DNA of 64,000 nt from Enterobacter cloacae (GCF_013375935.1 NZ_CP056117.1:3720001-3784000); one strand, 5' to 3'; shown: positions 19,169 to 30,514, counted from the first letter of the stretch. Numbers and translations: made by a program. The notes: generated by a model from the sequence alone, not told the origin.

Positions 19169-19924
19169 ATGCACATTCGCGAAACGCTGTCGCCGCAAGA
19201 GTTTGAACACGCCCTGCGGGCGAAAGGCGCCTACTATCATATTCACCATCCTTACCATATCGCGATGCACAACGGCGAGGCCAGCCGCGAGCAGATCCAG
19301 GGTTGGGTGGCGAACCGCTTTTACTACCAGACTACCATTCCGCTGAAAGACGCGGCAATCATGGCAAACTGCCCCGATCCGCACACGCGTGGCAAGTGGG
19401 TGCAGCGGATCCTCGACCATGACGGCAGCAACGGCCATGACGGCGGTATCGAAGCCTGGCTTCAGCTGGGCGAAGCCGTAGGGCTCAGCCGCGACGACTT
19501 AATCAGCGAACGCCACGTGCTGCCCGGCGTCCGTTTCGCCGTTGACGCTTACGTTAACTTCGCCCGCCGCGCCTGCTGGCAGGAGGCGGCCTGCAGCTCG
19601 CTGACCGAGCTGTTTGCCCCGCAAATTCACCAGTCGCGTCTCGACAGCTGGCCGCAACACTATCCGTGGATCAAAGAGGAAGGCTATTTTTATTTCCGCA
19701 GCCGCCTCAGCCAGGCCCGCCGCGACGTTGAGCATGGTCTGGAACTGGCGAAGACCTACTGCGATAGCGCAGAGAAGCAGAATCGGATGCTGGAGATCCT
19801 GCAGTTCAAGCTCGATATCCTGTGGACGATGCTCGACGCGATGACCATGGCCTACGCGCTGAAGCGCCCTCCCTATCACACGGTCACCGACAAAGCGGCC
19901 TGGCACACAACCCGATTGGTATAA
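19169..19924 (+). CDS. pqqC: Pyrroloquinoline-quinone synthase PqqC
   Basis: A 251-residue all-helical oxidase that matches PqqC of Klebsiella in length and sequence ([15 protein letters not shown] near the start, [13 protein letters not shown]). It carries out the last step, the eight-electron oxidation and ring closure of AHQQ to PQQ, without a cofactor. It starts 2 bases after the pqqB stop. Confidence 0.95.
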   Translation: MHIRETLSPQEFEHALRAKGAYYHIHHPYHIAMHNGEASREQIQGWVANRFYYQTTIPLKDAAIMANCPDPHTRGKWVQRILDHDGSNGHDGGIEAWLQLGEAVGLSRDDLISERHVLPGVRFAVDAYVNFARRACWQEAACSSLTELFAPQIHQSRLDSWPQHYPWIKEEGYFYFRSRLSQARRDVEHGLELAKTYCDSAEKQNRMLEILQFKLDILWTMLDAMTMAYALKRPPYHTVTDKAAWHTTRLV

Positions 19925-19926
19925 GC

Positions 19927-21334
<1,408 letters not shown>

Positions 21335-21339
21335 GGTCC

Positions 21340-23613
21340 ATGGATACCCGCATCGTCGAGCTGGCAGGCGGCATCCGGGCGACGCTGGTTCATCAACCGC
21401 AGGCGACGCGCGCGGCGGCGCTGGCGCGAGTGAGCGCCGGAAGCCATCACGAGCCACAGCGCTTCGCCGGGCTGGCGCATTTACTTGAGCACCTGCTGTT
21501 CCGCGGCGGTCAGGGCTATCAGGACGACGAGCGGCTAATGGCCTGGGTCCAGCGCCAGGGCGGCAGCGTTAATGCCACCACGCTGGCACGCCACTGCGCC
21601 TTTTTCTTCGACGTTGCCGCCGATAGCCTGTCCGACGGCGTCGCGCGGCTGCGCGATATGCTGCAGTCGCCGCTGCTTTCTCTCCATGACGTTCAGCGTG
21701 AAGTCGCGGTCATTGATGCGGAAAACCGGCTCATCCAGCAACACGATGGCGCAAGGCGTGAAGCCGCGGCGCGCCACGCGATGGATGCACCGGCGGCGTT
21801 TCGCCGCTTTCAGGTGGGCAGCCAGGACTCCCTGGGCCATGATGCGAAAGCGCTTCAGGCCGCCCTGCGCGACTTTCACCGCCGCTACTATGGGGCCGGG
21901 CGGCTGCAGCTGTGGCTACAGGGGCCGCAGGCGCTGGATGATTTAGCCGGGCTTGCCCATACCTTTGCGGCAGGTTTTGCTTCAGGTGAAGCGCCTGAAG
22001 CCGCGCCGCCGCTGCGCCTTAGCGCCCCAGCGGAGTATGAGCTGGCGGTGGCGGAGCGCCCCGCCCTGTGGCGCTGCCCGGCGATCCGGTTAAATGACAA
22101 CGTCGCTCTGTTTCGGGAATTTTTACTCGACGACGCCCCCGGCAGCCTGATAGCCGGACTACGGGCGCGCGGGCTGGCCGAGGACGTAGGGTTAGACTGG
22201 CTTTATCAGGATGACGAGTGCGTCTGGCTGGCGATTACGCTTGGCGGCGAGCAGCATGAAGCCATAAACGAGCAGGTTACGCACTGGCTGCGGGCGCTAC
22301 AGCAAACGACGGCGGAGCAGCAGCGGCACTACTACCGGCTGGCGCAGCAGCGTTTTAGCGCCCTGTCGGCGCTGGAGCAGCTGCGCCAGCGGGCGTTTGG
22401 CTTTGCGCCCGGCGCGTCGCCCGCCGGTTTTTCCGCCTTCTGTGCCGATCTGCTGGCGGCGCCAGCCTCTTATCTGGCCTGCAAAAAAATGGACGTCGAT
22501 GAAGCTATCGTCAGCCAGGGTTTTGCCCTGCCGCTTCGCCGCTGGCGGCGTCAGCGGGCTTCGGATAAGCCCATCGCGTTTACGTTTTACCCGCAGAAAG
22601 CGTCAGGCTCGGCGCCACCGCTGCCCGCCGAAGCCGTTCCGCTGCTGCATGTGTCCCCGCAGACGCAGCCGCCAGCGCTTGTCCTGCGCAGGCCTTTTTA
22701 TTCTCGCGTTGGCTGGTCTGAAGGGGTGGCGATCGGCAGTCAGTTACGCCCTCACCTTTCCGGGCTACGCCATGTCGGCGGCAGCGGCGAGTGGCAAACG
22801 GTCGACGGCAGCTGGCAGCTTACCCTGCGGCTGCCTGACTCCCTCGCTGTGGCGGAACGCATCATCAGAAAAATAGCAGAGTGCCTCTCGCGTCCCGCAC
22901 CGGCTATTACGCCAGCGGCGGAAGGCATTGCGATCCGTCAGCTCCTTCAGCAGCTACCTGAACGCCTGGCCCCGGCTTCGCCACCGGAAGGCTGGCTGGC
23001 GGCGTTAGCCGGCGGCAGCGCCGGGGACGCACGCCGGGCAGGCCGGCTGCTTGCCCTGCTTGACGCGCCGGTTAACGCTGACGGCACGCCGCCTGGCGGT
23101 TTTCCGCGCGGGATCGAACGAATCCCGCATGCCAGCGCGGATTCGGCGCTGCTGGTGTTTATCCCCCTGCCGCCGGGCGCGTCGCTCGCCGCGCTGCGGC
23201 TGCTGGCGCTGTGGTGCGAGCCGCAGTTTTTCCAGCGCCTGCGCGTGGAGGAGCAGATTGGCTACGTGGTCAGCTGTCGCTATCAGCGCGTTGCCGACCG
23301 GGACGGCCTGCTGCTGGCGTTACAGTCGCCTGACCGCTCGCCCCTGAATCTGCTGGGCTGCTGTAAACGCTTTTTGCGTGAGCTGACGCAGTGTGATGAG
23401 GCGACGTTCGGCGCATTGCGCCAGAAGCTGGCGGCGGAGACCCGGTCGGCGGGGGATGCCAGCGCCAAGGCACTGGCTGCCCTGCGCCAGCGCTATGGTT
23501 TACCGGTACTGACCCCGCAGGCCATTGACGCTCTGCAACACGACGAGGCGATCGCGCTGGGCCGCGAGATGGCCCGCCGTCGCCGCAGCTGGCGGGTGCT
23601 TTTCACTGGCTGA
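21340..23613 (+). CDS. pqqF: PQQ biosynthesis metallopeptidase PqqF (M16)
   Basis: A 757-residue insulinase/pitrilysin-family protease. The inverted zinc motif HLLEH is at residues 47-51, with a downstream acidic ligand region (VIDAENR). The C-terminal half is divergent and inactive-like, as in Klebsiella PqqF (about 760 residues). PqqF is thought to cut cross-linked PqqA. GAGGT precedes the ATG, 5 bases after the pqqE stop. It is the last gene of the operon and converges on the PQQ-dependent dehydrogenase gene. Confidence 0.92.
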   Translation: MDTRIVELAGGIRATLVHQPQATRAAALARVSAGSHHEPQRFAGLAHLLEHLLFRGGQGYQDDERLMAWVQRQGGSVNATTLARHCAFFFDVAADSLSDGVARLRDMLQSPLLSLHDVQREVAVIDAENRLIQQHDGARREAAARHAMDAPAAFRRFQVGSQDSLGHDAKALQAALRDFHRRYYGAGRLQLWLQGPQALDDLAGLAHTFAAGFASGEAPEAAPPLRLSAPAEYELAVAERPALWRCPAIRLNDNVALFREFLLDDAPGSLIAGLRARGLAEDVGLDWLYQDDECVWLAITLGGEQHEAINEQVTHWLRALQQTTAEQQRHYYRLAQQRFSALSALEQLRQRAFGFAPGASPAGFSAFCADLLAAPASYLACKKMDVDEAIVSQGFALPLRRWRRQRASDKPIAFTFYPQKASGSAPPLPAEAVPLLHVSPQTQPPALVLRRPFYSRVGWSEGVAIGSQLRPHLSGLRHVGGSGEWQTVDGSWQLTLRLPDSLAVAERIIRKIAECLSRPAPAITPAAEGIAIRQLLQQLPERLAPASPPEGWLAALAGGSAGDARRAGRLLALLDAPVNADGTPPGGFPRGIERIPHASADSALLVFIPLPPGASLAALRLLALWCEPQFFQRLRVEEQIGYVVSCRYQRVADRDGLLLALQSPDRSPLNLLGCCKRFLRELTQCDEATFGALRQKLAAETRSAGDASAKALAALRQRYGLPVLTPQAIDALQHDEAIALGREMARRRRSWRVLFTG

Positions 23614-23653
23614 CCTGAACCGTTCCCTTCTTCATCTTCATGGTGCTTACGCC

Positions 23654-23682
23654 AAAAAAAAGCCCCGTACTGAGACGGGGCC
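23654..23682 (-). terminator. Terminator of the PQQ-dependent dehydrogenase gene
   Basis: On the minus strand the stem GGCCCCGT-CTCAGT-ACGGGGC is followed by eight T. On the plus strand, the same stem lacks a T-run, so it mainly serves the minus-strand gene. Confidence 0.8.
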
Positions 23683-23697
23683 TGGCTGCTTTCGCGG

Positions 23698-26127
23698 TTA
23701 GTTATCCAGCGCGTAGGCAATCACGTAGTCTCCACGATCCGGCGACTGGCGCGCGCCGCCGGCGGAAATCAGGATGTACTGCTTGCCGGTTTTCGGTGAA
23801 ACATAGCTGATAGGGCCGCCCTGGCTACCCACAGGCAGTCGCGCTTTCCACACTTCTTCACCCGTAGACGAATCGAACGCGCGCAGGTAGTAATCCTGGG
23901 TTCCGGCAATGAACACCAGACCGCCCTGCGTGGCCAGCGTACCGCCCAGCGTCGGCATACCGACGGGCATCGGCATACGCATTTTAATCCCAAACGGCCC
24001 GGTATCCTGGACGGTACCGACCGGCACCTGCCAGACGATTTTCTGCGTTTTCAGATCGATGGCGGACAGGGAGCCAAACGGTGGTTTCTGGCACGGAATG
24101 CCCAGCGGTGACATGAAACGGTTTTTGTTAACCGAGTACGGCGTCCCCTTCATAGGAACGGCGCCCATCCCGGCGTTCACGGCTTCACCGCCTGTGTTGG
24201 CCACCGCGCTTTGCGGATCCTGCTTAATCAGCTGAACCCACAGGCCCAGGCGCATGTCGTTGACGAAGATATACTGGTTGTTCGGATCCGTGGACAGACT
24301 GCCCCAGTTCATCCCACCCAGAGAGCCCGGGAAGCTAAGGGAAACATCGGTTCCCGGCATCGTGTACAGGCCGTCATAACGCATTGATTTGAAGCTGATA
24401 CGACAGGCCAGCTGGTCGAACGGCGTTGCCCCCCACATATCAGATTCCTTCAGGGTCTCCGCGCCAATCTGCGGCATACCCACGGAGCGTGGCTGCGTTG
24501 CCGGATACTGTTCGCGCGGAATATCGGCCGGTTTTACCGGAACCTCTTTCACTTCCGTAAGCGGTTTACCCGTCAGGCGATCGAGGACGTAAATTTGCCC
24601 CGCTTTGGTACCCACCACCACCGCCGGCTTGTTGCCCTCTTTGGTCGGGAAATCAACCAGGCTCGGCTGCATCGGAATATCGAAATCCCAGAGGTCGTTA
24701 TGCACGGTCTGGTATACCCACTTCTCTTTCCCGGTAGTCGCATCCAGCGCCAGGATTGAGGTGGCGTATTTGTGATCTTCCGGAATACGGTCAGCGCCCC
24801 ACAGGTCGACGGAGGAACTTCCCATCGGAATAAACACGGTATTCATCGACGCATCCCAGGACATAGGGGCCCAGGAGTTGGCGGAGCTACGTTTGTAGTG
24901 TTCGCCCGGCTTCAGAACGTAGTTCGGATCCGGGTTACGCGGATCGAACGCCCAGCGCAGCTGGCCCGTGATCACGTCATAACCGCGCACCACCCCGCCC
25001 GGCATATCGGTGCTAACGTTATCCGCAACGCGTCCGCCAACCACAATAGTGGTCCCGGCCAGGGTTGGGGCCGACGTTAATACATAGGTTGGATCTGACG
25101 CGTCGCCCATCCCTTCATGCAGGTTGACGCTGCCGTTAGTGCCGAAATCAGGGCAGAACTTCCCATTGTCGGCGTCTAAGGCCATCAGCTTACCGTCAAT
25201 GGTATTCATCAGGATGCGACGCTGGCACGCTGCGCCCGGCGCGACCTGCGCCGGAAGAACCGGCGTGGAGCCAGCCACGGTCGGCTGCGCCAGCGGTTTA
25301 GTGGCATCAAAGTACGCCAAGCCACGGCAGCGCATCCAGATTGCAGACTTAGCGTTGATTTCCGCTTTCCAGATCTCTTTGCCGCTATCGGCATCCACGG
25401 CAATCACGTTGTTATGCGGCGTACACAGGAAAACGCGGTCGCCTACCTGCAGCGGCGTCTGCTGATCTTCTGCGCCATTGCCGTCCGGGCTTTCCGGAAC
25501 GTCGCCGGTGTGGTACGTCCAGACCGGCTTCAGGTTTTTCACGTTGTCGCGGGTTATCTGGTCCAGCGCGACAAAGCGGCTGCCGCCGGCAGTGTAGCCG
25601 TAGTGATCCCAGTTTTGCTGTTTCGCATCTTCTTTGACCGGCACCAGCGGGCGTTTTTCGCCGCTAAAGGCCACGGTCGGATGGGGTTGAAACATCTGAA
25701 CAAAAGTGACGCCCATGGCGATGATAATAACCGCGCAGACTCCCCACGCCCCTTTTGCACAGGAAGATTTACCTTCACGTTTACGCAAGGCAGGCCAGGT
25801 TGCTGCAGCCAGCAGCATCAGCCCGGCGGGCAACATTAAGCGGGAAACCAGCGGCCAGAAGTCTGTGCCAGCATCGGAAAATGCCCAGATCAGGGTGCCA
25901 AGAAACACCAGGGCGAACAGCAGCACGGCGGAGGACTTCCGGCGGAAAAACTGAATTGCCGAGAGCAGGATGAAAATACCGGCAATGAGAAAGTACCAGC
26001 TGCCCCCAAGGGTAACGAGCTTAAAGCCGCCGACGGCAAAAAACAGCCCCGTCACAAGAAGTATCACACCGACCAGCAGGCACCACAGCCCCAGCCAGCC
26101 GGATGTGCGGGGATTATTGTCTGACAT
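23698..26127 (-). CDS. Membrane-bound PQQ-dependent dehydrogenase (glucose/quinate/shikimate family)
   Basis: A 809-residue protein with five N-terminal membrane helices (about residues 1-145) and a periplasmic eight-bladed PQQ propeller. The family catalytic-aspartate region is intact (VHNDLWDFDIPMQP), as are TSAPT and the closing AGGARQSPDRGDYVIAYAL segment. It resembles E. coli Gcd in architecture but diverges clearly in sequence, so it is better called a Gcd-like aldose or quinate-type dehydrogenase feeding electrons to ubiquinone. I chose ATG 26127 (MSDNNPRT) with AGGAG 10 bases upstream over ATG 26160. It converges on pqqF, which supplies its cofactor. Confidence 0.88.
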   Translation of the reverse strand: MSDNNPRTSGWLGLWCLLVGVILLVTGLFFAVGGFKLVTLGGSWYFLIAGIFILLSAIQFFRRKSSAVLLFALVFLGTLIWAFSDAGTDFWPLVSRLMLPAGLMLLAAATWPALRKREGKSSCAKGAWGVCAVIIIAMGVTFVQMFQPHPTVAFSGEKRPLVPVKEDAKQQNWDHYGYTAGGSRFVALDQITRDNVKNLKPVWTYHTGDVPESPDGNGAEDQQTPLQVGDRVFLCTPHNNVIAVDADSGKEIWKAEINAKSAIWMRCRGLAYFDATKPLAQPTVAGSTPVLPAQVAPGAACQRRILMNTIDGKLMALDADNGKFCPDFGTNGSVNLHEGMGDASDPTYVLTSAPTLAGTTIVVGGRVADNVSTDMPGGVVRGYDVITGQLRWAFDPRNPDPNYVLKPGEHYKRSSANSWAPMSWDASMNTVFIPMGSSSVDLWGADRIPEDHKYATSILALDATTGKEKWVYQTVHNDLWDFDIPMQPSLVDFPTKEGNKPAVVVGTKAGQIYVLDRLTGKPLTEVKEVPVKPADIPREQYPATQPRSVGMPQIGAETLKESDMWGATPFDQLACRISFKSMRYDGLYTMPGTDVSLSFPGSLGGMNWGSLSTDPNNQYIFVNDMRLGLWVQLIKQDPQSAVANTGGEAVNAGMGAVPMKGTPYSVNKNRFMSPLGIPCQKPPFGSLSAIDLKTQKIVWQVPVGTVQDTGPFGIKMRMPMPVGMPTLGGTLATQGGLVFIAGTQDYYLRAFDSSTGEEVWKARLPVGSQGGPISYVSPKTGKQYILISAGGARQSPDRGDYVIAYALDN

Positions 26128-26762
26128 AAAAATGAATCTCCTGATTTCTTTATAAAACAAGGCTAAATTGACAGCTACGATGCTTTAGCCCTGCACAACA
26201 CAAATTGTTCGTATGCGAAGCATAAATTAAAAATAGCGCGCAGACAAAATGTATTACGTCGAAAGAAAAGAAAACCAGCGAAATAGCAGGGGCTTATCGG
26301 GGTGAAATAATTGAATATTGCTAAATAACTCCCCTGCTCTGGAATATTTGACCGGCCAACAGTTGCTTATTCGAAGAATATCAGGGATCCACGGCGGAGC
26401 GGGCATCATCACATCAGATTTTTACACCCTGGCGCTCAGCCAGCAGATTTAATTCGATAATACCCTTACCCCGGCACGGGAATAGAGATGAAATAAGTTT
26501 CAGTAAGAAATTATTAATCATTTTATAGAATGCAGCGCGCTGCAAATTCGCTCATTATCAAAACGGAAAATATTATTTTATGCATAAAAGCGAATTCACG
26601 GCGTCGACAACAGAAACACTATCTGAACACTTACTTAAGACTTAATACGTAAAAACCATAAAAACAACATCACTGCACGCTCACTATGCGTTGACTTTCA
26701 AACAAGACTAGCGCATATTTTACAGCACAAATTAACAAGACAATTTCTGGAGAACGTTTTCT
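26128..26762. other. 635-bp AT-rich intergenic region between the PQQ dehydrogenase and a small RHH-like gene
   Basis: No ORF with a good start was found. The region is visibly poorer in GC than its neighbours and should hold the promoter of the dehydrogenase gene (minus strand) and the promoter of the small gene at 26763. I see no clear operator repeats. Confidence 0.5.
26691..26721 (+). promoter_or_regulatory. Candidate sigma-70 promoter for the small RHH-like gene
   Basis: TTGACT at 26691-26696 is followed after 17 bases by CATATT at 26714-26719. The predicted start lies about 35 bases before the ATG at 26763. Confidence 0.5.
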
Positions 26763-26963
26763 ATGCCAGCCCGTGATTATCCCGATAAGCGCGTAGCTCG
26801 CGGTTTAGCAAAGGAGGCAGAGCTGAGGATGTTAAGCGCCCGTATCGATCCGGCGCTGATGGAGTACATCCGCATTACGGCGTATGAAACACGTAAAAGT
26901 AAGCAGGAGATCGTGGCGGAAGCGTTAGCGCTTCACCGTCAGAAAAGCCAGATGGGCTCATAA
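26763..26963 (+). CDS. Small putative ribbon-helix-helix protein
   Basis: A 66-residue basic protein of unknown function. Residues 24-55 (LSARIDPALMEYIRITAYE...KQEIVAEAL) have the strand-helix-helix pattern of CopG/MetJ-type DNA-binding proteins. GGAGA lies 11 bases upstream of the ATG, a candidate promoter precedes it and a terminator follows, so it is a stand-alone gene. No toxin-type partner is adjacent, so an orphan regulator is more likely than an antitoxin. Family call is from pattern only. Confidence 0.65.
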   Translation: MPARDYPDKRVARGLAKEAELRMLSARIDPALMEYIRITAYETRKSKQEIVAEALALHRQKSQMGS

Positions 26964-26964
26964 A

Positions 26965-26990
26965 AAAGCCCGGAAGGATGCCGGGCTTTA
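26965..26990. terminator. Bidirectional terminator between the RHH-like gene and ydbC
   Basis: AAAGCCCGG and CCGGGCTTT flank a 7-base loop, with A-runs before and T after. It can serve both the small plus-strand gene and the converging ydbC. Confidence 0.75.
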
Positions 26991-27003
26991 GTTGATGCCG
27001 GGA

Positions 27004-27870
27004 CTAATCCACCAGCGTATTTAACGTCTCCAGCGCCTCAGGCGGAAGCACCAGTTCCGCTGCCGCCAGGTTTTGCCGCAGATGCGCCAGCGACGAGGTA
27101 CCTGGGATCAGCAGGATATTTGGCGAACGTTGCAGCAGCCACGCCAGCGCCACCTGCATCGGCGTTGCATCGAGTGAATCCGCCACCGCCTGTAGCCCGG
27201 AAGACTGCAGCGGGGTAAAGCCTCCCAATGGGAAGAACGGCACCCATGCAATCCCCTGCTGCGCCAGCGAATCGACTAACGCGTCGTCGCCGCGATGCAC
27301 AACGTTGTACATGTTTTGTACGCACACCACGGAAACCATCTTTTGCGCTTCGGCAACCTGCGAAGCGGTGACGTTACTTAACCCGATATGACGAACCAGC
27401 CCCTGCTGCTGCAGCTCCGCGAGGGTGCTCAGCGGCGCGGCGATTGATCCCTCCGCCGGCCCGTGGGCGCTGAACATGATCCGCAGGTTAACCACGTCCA
27501 GCACGTCCAGCTTCAGGTTTCGCAGGTTGTCATGCACCGCCTGCGTCAGCTCCTTGGCGGAAAACGCCGGTAGCCAGGAGGCGTCATCCCCGCGCCGGGC
27601 TCCAATCTTGGTCACGATAGTGAGGTCATCCCGATACGGGTGAAGCGCCTCGCAGATGAGCTGGTTGGTCACATGTGGACCGTAAAAGTCGCTGGTATCA
27701 ATGTGATTTACCCCCGACTCCACCGCCTCACGCAGCACCGCCAGCGCCGCCTGTTTGTCTTTTGGCGGACCAAATACGCCAGGCCCGGCAAGCTGCATTG
27801 CGCCATAGCCAAATCGTTTAACCGTACGCGTTCCGAGCGTGAACGTTCCGCTTTTATCAATGCTGCTCAT
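27004..27870 (-). CDS. ydbC: Aldo/keto reductase YdbC
   Basis: A 288-residue AKR close to E. coli YdbC, a pyridoxal reductase candidate. The N-terminal GYGAMQLAGPGVFGPP and DTSDFYGPH carry the catalytic Asp and Tyr; TKIGARRG supplies the Lys region; the C-terminal IPGTSSLAHLRQN forms the NADPH site. It lies divergent from the chemoreceptor gene with 144 bases between them. Confidence 0.88.
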   Translation of the reverse strand: MSSIDKSGTFTLGTRTVKRFGYGAMQLAGPGVFGPPKDKQAALAVLREAVESGVNHIDTSDFYGPHVTNQLICEALHPYRDDLTIVTKIGARRGDDASWLPAFSAKELTQAVHDNLRNLKLDVLDVVNLRIMFSAHGPAEGSIAAPLSTLAELQQQGLVRHIGLSNVTASQVAEAQKMVSVVCVQNMYNVVHRGDDALVDSLAQQGIAWVPFFPLGGFTPLQSSGLQAVADSLDATPMQVALAWLLQRSPNILLIPGTSSLAHLRQNLAAAELVLPPEALETLNTLVD

Positions 27871-28014
27871 GCTGACCTTCCTCGTGAAAATGATCCGGAT
27901 TTACAACAGGTTCCGCAACGAAACCATTAGTTAAGCAATAGTATAATTAAAGTTTAAATTCGCTACGACGATAGTATTGATGTAACCCTGCACCTTCTCT
28001 TACGGACGACCGCT

Positions 28015-29676
28015 ATGCTGAAAAATCTGCACGTGATTACCGGTATTATCTTTGCACTCACCATATTCTGTCTGATGCAAGTTGTCACGGGAGGGTTGTT
28101 CTACTCTGCCGTGAATAACGATCGACATAACTTCCAGAACTCCGGGGTGCTCAATGCCCAACAGGAGAGCCTGAGCGACAGCGTAAACACGCTGGTTAAA
28201 ACGCGCGTCACCGTTACCCGGGTGGCGATCCGCTACCTGAAAAACCAGCGCGATCCCGCGTCCCTTGCGGCAATTAATACCTTGCTCGGCACCGCGAACG
28301 CCTCGCTGACCAGGGCCGAAACCTATTATAAAAACTGGCAGGACATACCGCAGGTTAACGGCCAGAATGCCGCGCTCACCGCAGAGATGCAGAAAGCGTG
28401 GAATCACATGCACGAGGTGATGCGCCTGTCGATTGAGTATCTGCGCGCCGATAACTATCAGGCCTATGGCGACCTGGATGCCCAGCAGGCGCAGGACGAT
28501 ATGGAAGCGGTGTACGCCCGCTGGCGCGCCGAAAACAACGTCCTGCTGAAAGCCGCCGCTGAAGAGAACCAGAGCAGCTTCACCCAGATGCAGTGGACGC
28601 TGGCGACGATCTTCCTGACCGTCATCGCCGTGCTGGTGGTGATCTGGCAGGGTTTGCAGCACCTGCTGGTAAAACCGCTTAAGACCATCATGAACCATAT
28701 TCGCACCATCGCGAGCGGCGATCTGACGCAAAACGTCGATATTTCCGGACGCAACGAAATGGGCCAGCTGGCCGCCGGTCTGCACGAGATGCAGCGGTCG
28801 CTGGCGCGCACCGTCAGCGCCGTGCGCGGCAGCACGGACTCCATCTACACGGGCGCAGGCGAAATAGCCGCCGGGAGTAACGACCTGTCTGCACGAACCG
28901 AACAGCAGGCCGCCTCGCTGGAAGAGACCGCCGCCAGCATGGAAGAGCTGACAGCCACGGTCAGGCAGAACTCCGACAACGCCCGTCAGGCCACGCTGCT
29001 GGCGAAGAACGCCTCCGAAACGGCCGCGCGCGGCGGCCAGGTGGTGGATAACGTGGTGCGCACCATGAACGATATTGCCGACAGTTCGCGGCAAATCGCG
29101 CATATTACCGGCGTGATCGACAGCATTGCCTTCCAGACCAACATTCTGGCGCTCAACGCGGCGGTTGAGGCCGCTCGTGCGGGAGAACAGGGCCGCGGCT
29201 TTGCGGTCGTGGCAGGCGAAGTGCGCACGCTGGCCAGCCGCAGCGCGCAGGCGGCAAAAGAGATCAAGGGGCTTATCGAGAACTCCGTCAGCCGGGTAAA
29301 TACGGGCTCTGAACAGGTGAGCGAGGCGGGTGCGACCATGCAGGAGATCGTCGCCGCCGTAACCCGCGTCACCGATATTATGGGTGAAATCTCGTCGGCG
29401 TCTGACGAGCAGAGCCGGGGTATTGAGCAGGTCAGCCTGGCGGTCTCGCAGATGGACAGCGTAACGCAGCAAAACGCCGCGCTGGTACAGGAGTCGGCAA
29501 CCGCGGCAGCGGCGCTGGAGGATCAGTCTGAACAGCTGCGCCAGGCGGTGGCGGCATTCAGGCTGAACGCCCAGGAAGCCACTGCATCTCGCCCTAAAAA
29601 CGTTAAAACGCCCGTTCTGCTGCGCCCGTCAACGGCAGGGGCGAACGCGTCAGACGCTAACTGGGAAACCTTCTGA
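28015..29676 (+). CDS. Methyl-accepting chemotaxis protein, Tsr/Tar class
   Basis: A 553-residue chemoreceptor. TM1 is at about residues 7-30, a four-helix periplasmic domain follows, then TM2 near 190-213, HAMP and a signalling hairpin with the invariant EAARAGEQGRGFAVVAGEVR tip. The C-terminal pentapeptide NWETF, the tether for CheR/CheB, marks it as a high-abundance receptor. The periplasmic helix keeps three Arg in the spacing of Tsr R64/R69/R73 (TRVTVTRVAIRY), so an amino-acid ligand is likely. Methylation-helix Gln/Glu pairs are present. It is not one of the E. coli four at this location; ligand unknown. Confidence 0.9.
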   Translation: MLKNLHVITGIIFALTIFCLMQVVTGGLFYSAVNNDRHNFQNSGVLNAQQESLSDSVNTLVKTRVTVTRVAIRYLKNQRDPASLAAINTLLGTANASLTRAETYYKNWQDIPQVNGQNAALTAEMQKAWNHMHEVMRLSIEYLRADNYQAYGDLDAQQAQDDMEAVYARWRAENNVLLKAAAEENQSSFTQMQWTLATIFLTVIAVLVVIWQGLQHLLVKPLKTIMNHIRTIASGDLTQNVDISGRNEMGQLAAGLHEMQRSLARTVSAVRGSTDSIYTGAGEIAAGSNDLSARTEQQAASLEETAASMEELTATVRQNSDNARQATLLAKNASETAARGGQVVDNVVRTMNDIADSSRQIAHITGVIDSIAFQTNILALNAAVEAARAGEQGRGFAVVAGEVRTLASRSAQAAKEIKGLIENSVSRVNTGSEQVSEAGATMQEIVAAVTRVTDIMGEISSASDEQSRGIEQVSLAVSQMDSVTQQNAALVQESATAAAALEDQSEQLRQAVAAFRLNAQEATASRPKNVKTPVLLRPSTAGANASDANWETF

Positions 29677-29712
29677 GTCACGGGCGGGCGGGCATATCGC
29701 TCGCCTGCCCGA

Positions 29713-30276
29713 TCAGCGGCTGCGCTTGGCGTGGCGCTCCCAGTTCTCCCGCTTCGCGTCATCTGACTTACGCAGCGAGACGTAGCATGCTCCACTGCCG
29801 CCGTGGTGCGGCTGCGCTTCGCAAAATGCCTGCACCTCGTCAAACTCGGTCAGCCAGCGCGCAAGATAGCTGCGCACCACGTTCGGGTGAGACTTCTGCT
29901 CTCGCCCTTTACCATGCACGACGATCAGATTGCGTAAACCGTCGCGTCCGGCCTGGCGAATAAAGGAATACACCATCTGGCGGCACTGCTCCACAGGCTG
30001 GCGCAGCAGCGTTAAGCTGGCCTGGCGGGAATATTTGCCGGAACGCAATTTTTCAAAGACTCCCTGCTGCACCCCTTCACGCTGGAACATCAGCGGTTCT
30101 TCAAGCGGCAGCAGTTCCAGAAATCCCAGCGTCAGAAAATTGTCGAGCTGCTCAGTATCGATCTCCTGACGCGCCCGCGCGTTGCGGCTCTGCTGCCAGT
30201 GAATATCCGCGCAGCGTTTGAGCGGCTGGACATCCTCCATGGCGTCAAGAAAAAGTGATTTGTCGTCAGGGTTCAT
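29713..30276 (-). CDS. smrA: Smr-domain DNA endonuclease SmrA
   Basis: A 187-residue protein matching E. coli SmrA (YdaL). The C-terminal Smr domain (about residues 88-170) has the LIVVHGKG and PNVVRSYLARWL motifs. SmrA nicks or cuts DNA in vitro; the cell role is unclear. It is transcribed away from abgR, and in this genome a 348-base spacer holding an RNA candidate lies between them. Confidence 0.88.
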   Translation of the reverse strand: MNPDDKSLFLDAMEDVQPLKRCADIHWQQSRNARARQEIDTEQLDNFLTLGFLELLPLEEPLMFQREGVQQGVFEKLRSGKYSRQASLTLLRQPVEQCRQMVYSFIRQAGRDGLRNLIVVHGKGREQKSHPNVVRSYLARWLTEFDEVQAFCEAQPHHGGSGACYVSLRKSDDAKRENWERHAKRSR

Positions 30277-30502
30277 GGAAATCCTCCGGCTGCATCTGAG
30301 CCTGTACTATACCTGCGCCCGATACGGGTCTCAACAACCCCGGGTAAGGGCAAATATTTACCCGATGAATATATATAAATATAACCCGAAAAATATTTAA
30401 TCGAAACTTAACGTAAATTTTAGCCTTAATGAATAAAATAATTTACGTTAAAAATTCGTGAAACCAGTCACCCAATGCCCTTCTCTTTTAAACAAAACCT
30501 GT

Positions 30503-30508
30503 TATAAC
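30503..30508 (+). promoter_or_regulatory. -10 element of the orphan RNA candidate
   Basis: TATAAC lies at 30503-30508 within an AT-rich stretch. The -35 region 16-18 bases upstream (TTCTCT/CTTCTC) is weak. Confidence 0.4.
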
Positions 30509-30514
30509 TAATTA

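Noticed and set aside
28000-29472. A 490-codon open frame antisense to the chemoreceptor gene
   Set aside because: It mirrors the third-codon-position bias of the real gene, has no Shine-Dalgarno and has a low-complexity His/Arg/Gly composition.
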